Below, piece after piece: positions 5,414-11,558 of a stretch of 26,374 bases of DNA; position 1 is the first letter of the stretch, and each line of letters opens with the position of its first letter. The translations under genes and the position numbers were made by a program. Below the pieces are notes generated by a model. The model searched no databases, was not told the origin of the DNA, and saw only the letters and a list, made by a program, of their open reading frames with translations. The stretch comes from a virus: the IMG/VR virus record IMGVR_UViG_3300021959_000326, positions 1 to 26,374 of that record. One strand, 5' to 3'.

Positions 5414-7005
5414 ACTATTTATCCGTATGTAGTGGCGTAGAGGCTGCAACAGTAGCTTGGCATAAGCTAGGTTGGAATCCTGTTGCATTTTCAGAGATAG
5501 AGAAGTTTCCAAGTGAGGTGTTGGCACATCATTATCCCGGTGTGCCTAACCTTGGAGATATGTCTAATTATAAGGAGTGGAATTTTGGAAAAAAAACAAT
5601 TGACCTTTTGGTCGGAGGAACACCTTGTCAATCCTTCTCAGTCGCAGGACTCAGAAAAGGACTTGAAGATCCGAGAGGCAATCTTGCCCTCATCTATTGT
5701 GGAATTCTTGACAAGTTTAGACCCAAGTGGTTCATTTGGGAAAACGTGCCAGGTGTCCTCAGTAGTAACAAAGGACGAGACTTTGGTTCATTCCTCGGGG
5801 CGGTGGGCGAACTCGGGTATGGGTTCAGCTACCGAGTGCTTGATGCTCAGAACTTCGGAGTCCCACAGCGAAGGCGAAGAGTCTTTGTTGTCGGACATCT
5901 TGGAGACTGGCGACCTGCCGCAGAAGTATTATTTGAGCCAGAAAGCTTGTCAAGGCATATTGAGGAGAGCAGAAAAAAGAGGAAAGACACTCCCAAAGAC
6001 ACTAGAATTGGCATTGACACAAGTGGCCCACTCCAAGCAAGAGATTGCAACGGCCCAAATTCAGATGGACTCAACAAAACCTCTGCAAAAATGATACCTG
6101 TTATGGGTACTATTAAAAAAAGTGGCCCACTTGCAGCCAGAGACTACAAAGACATGGGAACAGATGGACTCAACAAAACCTCAGCAAAAATGATACCTTT
6201 GTTACATCAAGACCATATAGATGCTTTATGTGCAAGAGACTATAAAGGATTAAACTCTGATAGCTTAGATAAGAAAGCTATCGTTGAAGTCTTTGAGAAC
6301 CATCCAGCTGATAGTCGTGTTAAAGAGATGGGTGATACTTGTCATTCAGTAACTGCAAGATGGGGTACAGGCGGTGGTAATATTCCTTTTGTATTAGGTG
6401 GTCAGCATCCAAACGCTGCAGTTGCAGAAAACCAATCACCAACATTAACTAATGCAATGGGCAGTGGTGGTGGTCATGTTCCTGTATTAAACAATCCTAT
6501 TGCTTATAGTATTCGTGAGGATGGACAAAAGAATAACATGAGTGTTACTGAGTTAGATGTATCTAATTGTTTATCCTCTCATCAGCCAAGTATCATGTCA
6601 CATCATGCACAAACTTTTGTAATGGATCAAGCAGTAGCTTTTGGTTGGCAGAATAGTGACTCACAATCTATGTCAGTTGATACGATTACTCCTACATTAG
6701 ATAAAAGTAAGACACCAGCAGTAGCTTTTGATACATACAACACAACAGTAAGTAATACTAATCAAACTATAAAAAGTCCTAATGGTGGAGTGCAAGAAAG
6801 TGTAGGTACTGTATTTAAAAATATGGCAGTAAGAAAATTAACACCAATTGAGTGTGAAAGATTGCAAGGTTTTCCTGATGGATATACAAACATCAAAGAA
6901 AATTGTCCTGATGGACACAGATATAAAGCAATGGGTAACAGTATGGCCGTTCCTGTGATGAAATGGATAGGAAAAAGGATCGAATTACTTAGTAAAACAC
7001 GCTAA
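5410..7005 (+). CDS. C5-cytosine DNA methyltransferase (531 aa)
   Basis: Transfers a methyl group from S-adenosylmethionine to C5 of cytosine. Motif I-like SVCSGVEAAT (5-14) is the AdoMet-binding site. GGTPCQSFS holds catalytic C73, WENV (110-113) is motif VI and QRRRRV (153-158) is motif VIII. RKLTPIECERLQGFP (from about 475) and AMGNSMAVPV are the C-terminal motifs IX-X. The target recognition region (about 190-470) is unusually long and partly repetitive (see 6022-6219). Base composition changes inside the gene: about 55% G+C at 5761-5880 by hand count, 28% at 6721-6780. No restriction enzyme gene is visible, so self-protection against host restriction or DNA marking is the likely role. 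The start overlaps the HTH stop (ATGA). Confidence 0.93.
   Translation: MNYLSVCSGVEAATVAWHKLGWNPVAFSEIEKFPSEVLAHHYPGVPNLGDMSNYKEWNFGKKTIDLLVGGTPCQSFSVAGLRKGLEDPRGNLALIYCGILDKFRPKWFIWENVPGVLSSNKGRDFGSFLGAVGELGYGFSYRVLDAQNFGVPQRRRRVFVVGHLGDWRPAAEVLFEPESLSRHIEESRKKRKDTPKDTRIGIDTSGPLQARDCNGPNSDGLNKTSAKMIPVMGTIKKSGPLAARDYKDMGTDGLNKTSAKMIPLLHQDHIDALCARDYKGLNSDSLDKKAIVEVFENHPADSRVKEMGDTCHSVTARWGTGGGNIPFVLGGQHPNAAVAENQSPTLTNAMGSGGGHVPVLNNPIAYSIREDGQKNNMSVTELDVSNCLSSHQPSIMSHHAQTFVMDQAVAFGWQNSDSQSMSVDTITPTLDKSKTPAVAFDTYNTTVSNTNQTIKSPNGGVQESVGTVFKNMAVRKLTPIECERLQGFPDGYTNIKENCPDGHRYKAMGNSMAVPVMKWIGKRIELLSKTR
5513..6094 (+). CDS. Overlapping +1-frame ORF inside the methyltransferase gene
   Basis: A second frame stays open for 193 codons (GTG 5513) across the methyltransferase catalytic core, in a genome where AT-rich stops are frequent. 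Its C-terminal part reads LSDILETGDLPQKYYLSQKA, then CQGILRRAEKRGKTLP. From memory, this strongly resembles the end of hypothetical proteins annotated in many phages, some overlapping a methyltransferase and some free-standing. The likely functional start is uncertain. GTG 5513 has no good SD, TTG 5600 is possible, and an A8 run (5589-5596) in the methyltransferase frame could allow slippage into this frame. Function unknown. It could also be a by-product of codon constraint. Confidence 0.4.
   Translation: MRCWHIIIPVCLTLEICLIIRSGILEKKQLTFWSEEHLVNPSQSQDSEKDLKIREAILPSSIVEFLTSLDPSGSFGKTCQVSSVVTKDETLVHSSGRWANSGMGSATECLMLRTSESHSEGEESLLSDILETGDLPQKYYLSQKACQGILRRAEKRGKTLPKTLELALTQVAHSKQEIATAQIQMDSTKPLQK
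6022..6219 (+). repeat. Tandem 99-bp repeat in methyltransferase recognition region
   Basis: Unit 1 (6022-6120) and unit 2 (6121-6219) are 33 codons each. Both begin SGPL, contain ARD, and share DGLNKTSAKMIP. Bases 6062-6099 and 6161-6198 differ at one position of 38. A third, diverged unit (CARDYKG then LDKK) follows from about 6229. Such ARDYKG-like modules are typical of the target recognition region in phage C5 methyltransferases. Confidence 0.85.
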
Positions 7006-7021
7006 TACTGTCAGGAGTTGT

Positions 7022-7104
7022 CACAAGAGTCGTGGTAAATATTTTAATATAATCTAATACTAACACTTAGGTACACATGAGAAAAGCTTACCACGAGCTT
7101 TGTG
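7022..7104. repeat. Long imperfect inverted repeat between convergent operons
   Basis: CACAAGAGTCGTGGTAA (7022-7038) pairs with TTACCACGAGCTTTGTG (7088-7104) at 14 of 17 positions, the inner nine (TCGTGGTAA) perfectly. The spacer is 49 A/T-rich bases and includes TATAAT at 7048-7053. It sits exactly where plus-strand and minus-strand genes converge. It lacks a T-run, so it is not a classical intrinsic terminator. Confidence 0.6.
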
Positions 7105-7115
7105 TGAGGTCGTTT

Positions 7116-7349
7116 TTAGTGGACTGACTTCATTTTAGGTTCAACTAGATATAAATCTGCACCTTCGCAATGAATTAGTAAATAATCATCATCTTCACGA
7201 GAAAAACAGATTTTGATCATGGACTGTGTATCATCTTCTAGCAGTTCTACATTCCAAATCTTTCTCCCGATCAACTTATCTAAAGTTTCAGCTTGATTTG
7301 CATCAGCCTCGGAAGTAAACTCTACATCTAAACTATCGTCCCCGTCCAT
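7116..7349 (-). CDS. Hypothetical acidic protein, last gene of the late block (77 aa)
   Basis: I recognise no family. It is strongly acidic, with MDGDDSLDVEF at the start and further Asp/Glu-rich patches, and is predicted to be soluble and beta-rich from about residue 28 (IGRKIWNVELLEDD). It overlaps the end of the metallophosphoesterase gene by 22 bases. AAGGA and GGAGG upstream of the ATG support translation. As the most distal gene of the leftward block it may be weakly expressed. Function unknown. Confidence 0.65.
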   Translation of the reverse strand: MDGDDSLDVEFTSEADANQAETLDKLIGRKIWNVELLEDDTQSMIKICFSREDDDYLLIHCEGADLYLVEPKMKSVH

Positions 7350-8035
7350 CTTCCTCCATCCTTTAACACCATCGGCATTAGTTTTGGTTGTCCATCTATA
7401 ATCATGCCGCAGCCGATTACAAATCTCGATTTAAAATTCTTTGCATACTCAAACGCAAGTTCTTTTTGATTGATAAGACATCCTGTTTGTAATCCCCATA
7501 CTAATTTGTCAGGGTTAGAATAATAACTAATACTAAATTTAGAATGATAATGTCCTTGGACTGCATGCATGCCATATTGTTGCGCCACTTTCATTACATC
7601 GGCTGCCATGCCATGAGTAAAGAAACATCTTTGACCATCAGATAGCGTAACCTTTAAGTCATCTACCCATTCCCATCCAGGGCCTACATTTAGAAACTCG
7701 TTGTAAGATTTCAGATACTCTAGGCTCAAGCCATGAGCGACTGCTTTACGATAAACTAATGATGAATGATTAGAGTGTACCAAGGTCATTTTTGGAAAAA
7801 TTTTTTCTAGTTCTTTTACATACTTCCTAGCCTCACGCAACTCATCACCTGGTGACTTTAGATCTGGATGATGATTATGAAAACTAATAGAGTGTTGATC
7901 GATTTCATCACCGATGTTTACGATTAAGTCTGGCTTGTATTTTTTCTTGAGTGCTGCTAAAAATTTAAACGCATCAGGATGATGGTAAGGTATGTGTAAA
8001 TCTGATATTACTAATACGGATTTATAATTACTCAT
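7328..8035 (-). CDS. Calcineurin-like metallophosphoesterase (235 aa)
   Basis: Metal-dependent phosphoesterase fold with SDLH (D12, H14), GDEID (D43), an NH pair (N89-H90), THG (about 140) and GHYH (about 160), the usual set for two metal ions. The usual GNHD/E block reads SNHSS here, so the acidic residue after the His is replaced by Ser. Substrate is unknown. Phage relatives are usually annotated only as phosphoesterase. It is predicted to be soluble. It follows the endopeptidase gene by 38 nt with no SD, and its start codon lies in an inverted repeat (8034-8051), so translation may depend on coupling. Confidence 0.88.
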   Translation of the reverse strand: MSNYKSVLVISDLHIPYHHPDAFKFLAALKKKYKPDLIVNIGDEIDQHSISFHNHHPDLKSPGDELREARKYVKELEKIFPKMTLVHSNHSSLVYRKAVAHGLSLEYLKSYNEFLNVGPGWEWVDDLKVTLSDGQRCFFTHGMAADVMKVAQQYGMHAVQGHYHSKFSISYYSNPDKLVWGLQTGCLINQKELAFEYAKNFKSRFVIGCGMIIDGQPKLMPMVLKDGGRWTGTIV

Positions 8036-8051
8036 GTTATAAGGATAACAT
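8034..8051 (-). promoter_or_regulatory. Inverted repeat over the phosphoesterase start codon
   Basis: ATGTTAT-AAGG-ATAACAT, a perfect 7-bp palindrome with a 4-bp centre. In the minus-strand RNA it forms a hairpin that includes most of the start codon at 8035-8033, and no SD is visible. It could limit initiation, or bind a protein as DNA. Confidence 0.5.
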
Positions 8052-8073
8052 ATGTTGTTGATTCATCAAGGTT

Positions 8074-8511
8074 TTACTCGTACAGTAACACTCCACTCTT
8101 ATTTATTCTCATCATTTGTCTACGAGGTTTCTCTCCCTGTTTTGGAAAAGCAATATGAATCCATCTTCCAAACTCTAGGATGAGTTGATCAAACTGTATA
8201 GAGCTATCAGCTAATCTTCTCATTATCTCCTGAACATTACCAAAGCTAGGACAAGTAAAGTCTGCGGCTAACCCCACTGTGTGGTAGCTAGTGTCTTTAG
8301 ATTTTAACGCACGATTTAATTCTAGGCATCTGAATCCTGATGATATTAGGATAGGCCTACTATCTAGTTTAGTTCTAACTTGCTCTAATCCTTCTGCTAA
8401 AATTTCTAGGTTAGCAATCTCTTCTGCCAGGGGAGTGTTATCTATATCTAATCTTGTAGCTGTATTGGAATAACTTAGCTCGGCTAAGGTAAAGTGAGGA
8501 CTGAGCTGCAC
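8074..8511 (-). CDS. Peptidase M15-family endolysin (145 aa)
   Basis: Zinc D,D- or L,D-endopeptidase of the M15 (Peptidase_M15_3-like) family, which cuts peptidoglycan cross-bridges at lysis. SSGFRCLELNRAL (57-69), SYHTVGLAADF with zinc ligands H77 and D84, catalytic-type E113 and WIHI with H119 complete the active site. There is no signal peptide, so export would depend on the upstream holin. The start is GTG 8511, whose G is the last base of the holin stop (TAGTG), a coupled arrangement. The length is usual for single-domain phage M15 enzymes, with no separate wall-binding domain. Confidence 0.92.
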   Translation of the reverse strand: MQLSPHFTLAELSYSNTATRLDIDNTPLAEEIANLEILAEGLEQVRTKLDSRPILISSGFRCLELNRALKSKDTSYHTVGLAADFTCPSFGNVQEIMRRLADSSIQFDQLILEFGRWIHIAFPKQGEKPRRQMMRINKSGVLLYE

Positions 8512-8903
8512 TACTTGGTAAGGCCCTTCAGCTTTTCAAAAGTTCTTAATCCCGCAATCCCAAGCATTGCAAATACAAGCTCAAGTAGTATCTCTGAATC
8601 TATAGAGGGGAGTGTCTGAAATGATCCATCTAAATGATCGATCCATGTAGCCAAAGGATGACCAATGAATAACCAAAAGACTCCTAATGCACATGACCAT
8701 CCAATAGCAGGTCGCCATCCAGCAACGAATAAACTCTGATGAGCTGCTTCTATTTTATTGGTTTCTGTTTGTGCTAGTAAAAGTTTGTTAGCGTTGTCAG
8801 TAAGAGACTTTTCTATCTCTCTCTTTGCTTTTGCGTTAGCGTTCTTGTCAGGAACTACTCTATCAATTACATTCCCAATCAATGGTAATAAGGCTTGTAT
8901 CAT
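8511..8903 (-). CDS. Holin of the 3TM / gene-transfer-release type (130 aa)
   Basis: The FVAGWRPAIGWSCALGVFW segment (59-77) is the hallmark of the 3TM holin family (PF11351-like), first noted in gene transfer agents and common in alphaproteobacterial and marine phages. A hydrophobic N-terminus (1-17), charged linker (18-55) and two clear membrane helices (about 60-88 and 104-118) follow the family layout. It would form inner-membrane pores that release the M15 enzyme. Its ATG overlaps the TGA of the upstream micro-gene (ATGA) and its stop overlaps the endolysin start. Confidence 0.9.
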   Translation of the reverse strand: MIQALLPLIGNVIDRVVPDKNANAKAKREIEKSLTDNANKLLLAQTETNKIEAAHQSLFVAGWRPAIGWSCALGVFWLFIGHPLATWIDHLDGSFQTLPSIDSEILLELVFAMLGIAGLRTFEKLKGLTK

Positions 8904-9016
8904 GATTCAGTCCATCCGTATAGTAAACATAAAATTACAGGAGTAACAGGGAGTGCTGCCAATAAAGCTATGGTAACAGTTACAGGTTTTGTTAGAAAAA
9001 ATTTAAACCAACGCAT
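8900..9016 (-). CDS. Membrane micro-protein before the holin (38 aa)
   Basis: A 38-codon ORF, MRWFKFFLTKPVTVTIALLA then ALPVTPVILCLLYGWTES. The basic, aromatic N-terminus and one long hydrophobic helix fit an inner-membrane peptide. The start is 14 bases inside the 23-aa gene and the stop overlaps the holin ATG by four bases. There is no SD, so translation should rely on coupling. It may be a holin partner or antiholin-like factor, by position only. Confidence 0.55.
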   Translation of the reverse strand: MRWFKFFLTKPVTVTIALLAALPVTPVILCLLYGWTES

Positions 9017-9074
9017 AGCAGTATGTAAATAATACTATGAGTCCAAAGAATGCAACAAGAGTTTCTTCTGTCAT
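9003..9074 (-). CDS. Membrane micro-protein (23 aa)
   Basis: A 23-codon ORF, MTEETLVAFFGLIVLFTYCY then ALV. One hydrophobic helix with an acidic N-terminus. Its ATG overlaps the stop of the 53-aa gene (ATGA) and its end overlaps the start of the 38-aa gene. The four-step chain of overlaps in one operon argues against chance, but the peptide is very short. Function unknown, probably linked to lysis. Confidence 0.45.
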   Translation of the reverse strand: MTEETLVAFFGLIVLFTYCYALV

Positions 9075-9232
9075 ATTTTCCAGCCTTGAGATGTGGCCCA
9101 CAAGTAAACTAATGCAACTAACATCAAAGCAAATATGCCACGAAGAGAGAACTTTCCAAACTCAGAGAACTTGTCATTCAGCCACTCTTGCAAACCTTCT
9201 TTGATCGCTTGTTTTTGTTCTTCAGATTTCAT
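9071..9232 (-). CDS. Small single-helix membrane protein (53 aa)
   Basis: Residues 1-30 are charged and probably amphipathic (KEGLQEWLNDKFSEFGKFSL), and residues 31-50 form one membrane helix (RGIFALMLVALVYLWATSQG). This layout is frequent for small phage membrane proteins near lysis genes. It overlaps the preceding tail-associated gene by 11 bases and the next micro-gene by ATGA. It may be a second holin or a spanin-like partner, but no lipobox or coiled coil marks it as a spanin. Confidence 0.6.
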   Translation of the reverse strand: MKSEEQKQAIKEGLQEWLNDKFSEFGKFSLRGIFALMLVALVYLWATSQGWKI

Positions 9233-9380
9233 CTGCTTCTTCTGGTTTGTTACCTTTAGCTACCCATTCTAAATATTCTTGGTAGTCTGTATTATCTTTG
9301 TCAAAAGAGATTGATTCTTTTGTTTCATTATTAAATATACCTACTAACTTACCTAAATGTTCTTGTTTTTTATATTTCAT
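9222..9380 (-). CDS. Small tail-fibre-associated protein (52 aa)
   Basis: The C-terminal half contains DNTDYQEYLEWVAKGNKPEE. It is paralogous to the 58-aa product of 11381-11557, which has NQEYLVWVAEDNTPQE. The pattern resembles the YxxWLAxGNxPxPAD tail end of phage fibre-assembly or fibre-adjacent proteins. Like its paralogue it directly follows a fibre gene, and its SD (GGAG) lies in that gene's last SEL codons. It is probably a fibre chaperone or accessory, as inferred from position and motif. Confidence 0.7.
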   Translation of the reverse strand: MKYKKQEHLGKLVGIFNNETKESISFDKDNTDYQEYLEWVAKGNKPEEADEI

Positions 9381-9382
9381 AA

Positions 9383-10495
9383 TTATAACTCCGAATCTGC
9401 TGAATAATGATAAATATAACTTTGTGCTGCTAAAGTAGTTCCCCCTGTTTGTCTAGGTAAAAATCCTTTTGTTGAGTTTTGAATTGCATCTGCTGTTGCA
9501 ATAGTTGCTCCACTATCACCATTTGAAATTGAACCAGCAGTTCCATTATAAGCATATACAATAACAGTAGCACCTGCCCTTTTTTCAACTGTATAAAACA
9601 CAGTGTCTATTCCATAGTTATTAGGTCTTGTTATTCCGACACAAGTATGCTTTGCACCGTTACCACCTGCTGTCCCAGCAACAGTTCCATAAGGATAAGA
9701 GTGTTCATAATACCTTTTACATAAAACTAACTGTTGTCCGTACTGTAAATGTTCAAAAGGTGTTGCTGTTGTGCCTACTTCTAATTGAACACCTGTAATA
9801 TTTACATAGTTAGATGTAGAATCTGCTAGGTTTACTTGACCTACTGCTCTGTTTGCATTTACAGTTGAGTTCCAAGATGTATTTAAAGTTCCTGATGAAA
9901 AATCACTTCCAGCAGCTAACCAAAGATATACATCTAAACTACCACCATTATCATTATTTAAAGTTCCAGTAGTGTCAGGAACAAAAGTAAGTGTTTTCTT
10001 TTCCCATGTATCAGCAGAGCTAATAGTGTATGCTTGTGATATATCTCTACTATTATCTATGTCTTGTAGTTCTGCAATATATGTTCCTGTTTTGTTAGAT
10101 TTTATCCAAAAAGATAGTGTTACTGATTCTGCATTTGCAGTACCTTTTTTTATTGACTGTGTATTAAATCCTTCTATTCTTTGATACATAAATATTCTAT
10201 CAGATGCACCAAGAGAAGCATCAGCAGTTGTACAATCCATTTTTAATGATTTTGCAAAACCTTCATTAGTTACTCCTGTATCTTGTGTTTGTGTCCAAGT
10301 ACCTGCTGTTCTTACAAGTGACTCCCATCTATCACAAGTATAAAACCCATCTGCTGTAATTGAAGTTTTACTTGTTGCTCTTTGAGCAATCTGCATATTA
10401 CCATTAATAATAAGATTCTTACCTACAGGAGCAGATGGTTGTAATGATCCATCATTATATGTAATACCATTAGTTCCGTTAATTGCTACACTCAT
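9383..10495 (-). CDS. Distal tail fibre / receptor-binding protein, paralogue 2 (370 aa)
   Basis: It begins with a short N-terminal adaptor (about 1-30) and then a jelly-roll-like carbohydrate-binding region. GKNLIINGNMQIAQRA marks its start, SFWIKSNKTGTYIAEL and TWEKKTLTFVP follow. Then comes the conserved ITGVQLEVGTTATPFEHLQY with CKRYYEHSY, a signature shared by many marine phage fibre proteins. The last 100 residues are variable and probably contact the receptor. It is paralogous to the product of 11559-12752. The start overlaps the upstream gene (ATGA), with AAGGAG in range. Confidence 0.8.
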   Translation of the reverse strand: MSVAINGTNGITYNDGSLQPSAPVGKNLIINGNMQIAQRATSKTSITADGFYTCDRWESLVRTAGTWTQTQDTGVTNEGFAKSLKMDCTTADASLGASDRIFMYQRIEGFNTQSIKKGTANAESVTLSFWIKSNKTGTYIAELQDIDNSRDISQAYTISSADTWEKKTLTFVPDTTGTLNNDNGGSLDVYLWLAAGSDFSSGTLNTSWNSTVNANRAVGQVNLADSTSNYVNITGVQLEVGTTATPFEHLQYGQQLVLCKRYYEHSYPYGTVAGTAGGNGAKHTCVGITRPNNYGIDTVFYTVEKRAGATVIVYAYNGTAGSISNGDSGATIATADAIQNSTKGFLPRQTGGTTLAAQSYIYHYSADSEL

Positions 10496-10719
10496 GATAT
10501 AGTCGCTCCTTTAAGTTCTTCTACTGTAGTCATGTTATCTATTTGGTCAGTCACATCACGCAGTCTTTGTTTCTCTGCTACGATGGCAGAAGTATCTGTA
10601 CCTTGTTCTTGTGCTTGCATAAATAATATGTCTTGTGCTTCAAGCAATGGTTTACGCTTTTGTCGCAGTCTATCCTTTGTAATGTCTTTTGCTTTAGCTA
10701 TATTTATTTTTATTCCCAT
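10492..10719 (-). CDS. Fibre-adjacent assembly-type protein, C-terminal half of a split gene (75 aa)
   Basis: MGIKINIAKAKDITKDRLRQ then helical, with QRLRDVTDQIDN and TTVEELKG near the end. In many phages an INxxKAKEIHKDRLRxxRxPLLxALD segment of this kind forms the C-terminal part of one protein. Its N-terminal part ends TDRTFRDAW, which here is the upstream gene 10710-10898 in another frame. The start is ATG 10719 or, two codons earlier, GTG 10725. It is possibly a fibre-assembly chaperone. Either the gene is naturally split and coupled, or a -1 frameshift joins the halves. Confidence 0.7.
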   Translation of the reverse strand: MGIKINIAKAKDITKDRLRQKRKPLLEAQDILFMQAQEQGTDTSAIVAEKQRLRDVTDQIDNMTTVEELKGATIS

Positions 10720-10898
10720 GTCCACGCATCCCTAAAAGTTCTATCTGATGGTATTTCTGAATCTTCTACAATATGATACTCTTTACCTATTGGTACATCT
10801 TTAATTGCAATTTCTTCTACTGTCATTGTCTCTAATGCTTCTGGTGTAGGAATAATTACTGCTACTCCACCTTCTTCTGTTTTATATATTATTCTCAT
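10710..10898 (-). CDS. Fibre-adjacent assembly-type protein, N-terminal half of a split gene (62 aa)
   Basis: MRIIYKTEEGGVAVIIPTPE and VEEIAIKDVPIGKEYHIVED followed by IPSDRTFRDAWTWE match the N-terminal half of a widespread small phage protein found next to tail fibres. The usual protein continues directly into an INxxKAKEIHKDR region. Here that region is encoded by 10492-10719 in the -1 frame, with a short overlap. AAAGGA overlapping the stop codon of the upstream fibre gene is the SD. Function unknown, presumed fibre assembly. Confidence 0.75.
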   Translation of the reverse strand: MRIIYKTEEGGVAVIIPTPEALETMTVEEIAIKDVPIGKEYHIVEDSEIPSDRTFRDAWTWE

Positions 10899-10907
10899 AA
10901 TTGTCCT

Positions 10908-11381
10908 TTATCTGAAATAGTTTACACATACTCTACTAAAATCATAACCACCACCCGTGGTAGATGCAACTACAAAAACTACTGCGGTGGTTGTTGAGTA
11001 TGTACCGCTATGAGTAGTTACAAGACCTGCATTATCGTTTGCAGAACCAGAACAACTGTAATTAGCATCAGGCATTGCAGTTGCAAAGTTTACTTGGTAA
11101 TTTCCAGTACCATTATCAGTAATACTACTAACATTACCACTAGCATTAATTGCTACTGTACCTGTACCATTAAAGTTTACCCACGCTCTTGCAGAGTAAC
11201 TTGGTGCAGAACCGCTCGCTGTTGATAAAGCAGTTGGTTTTGGTACATCCGCTGCTGCTGTTGCTGACGTTATAGCTGTTCCTGTATTTGCAGGTAATGT
11301 AATTGTGTTTGTTCCTGCTACTGCTGGTGCTGCAACTGTAATAGCTCCAGAGGTATCGCCTGTTAATACTATATCAGCCAT
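10908..11381 (-). CDS. Short tail fibre tip-like protein (157 aa)
   Basis: The N-terminus MADIVLTGDTSGAITVAAPA is a phage fibre adaptor-like beta repeat. The C-terminal domain (about 62-157) has ARAWVNFNGTGTVAINASGN, SSITDNGTGNYQVNF and AMPDANYS, a common C-terminal domain of phage fibres. It is rich in Gly, Ser, Thr and Asn, as expected for an extended beta structure. It is probably another receptor-binding or tip subunit within the fibre cluster. Its ATG overlaps the stop of the 58-aa gene (TAATG). Confidence 0.8.
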   Translation of the reverse strand: MADIVLTGDTSGAITVAAPAVAGTNTITLPANTGTAITSATAAADVPKPTALSTASGSAPSYSARAWVNFNGTGTVAINASGNVSSITDNGTGNYQVNFATAMPDANYSCSGSANDNAGLVTTHSGTYSTTTAVVFVVASTTGGGYDFSRVCVNYFR

Positions 11382-11557
11382 TATGCGTTCTCCTCATCAG
11401 TCTCTTGTGGTGTATTATCTTCTGCTACCCAAACTAGGTATTCTTGGTTAGTATCATCTACTGGAAAAGATGTAAAACTACCATCACCATTATCTATAAT
11501 AATATGTTCTTGATTTGCACCATTTACAGATTCTATAGTAATTTTTTTATATGTCAT
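11381..11557 (-). CDS. Small tail-fibre-associated protein, paralogue (58 aa)
   Basis: MTYKKITIESVNGANQEHII, then an acidic linker and TNQEYLVWVAEDNTPQETDE. It shares the YLxWVAxxNxPxE motif with the 52-aa product of 9222-9380. It follows its fibre gene by one base, and its SD GGAG is formed by that gene's final Ser-Glu codons. Its stop shares one base with the next ATG. The paired arrangement of fibre gene plus this small gene occurs twice, suggesting a dedicated chaperone or accessory role. Confidence 0.7.
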   Translation of the reverse strand: MTYKKITIESVNGANQEHIIIDNGDGSFTSFPVDDTNQEYLVWVAEDNTPQETDEENA

Positions 11558-11558
11558 A

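Noticed and set aside
5847-6077. Minus-strand open frame within the methyltransferase gene.
   Set aside because: Short, no SD-linked neighbours on that strand, no recognisable product. Explained by the locally GC-rich DNA.
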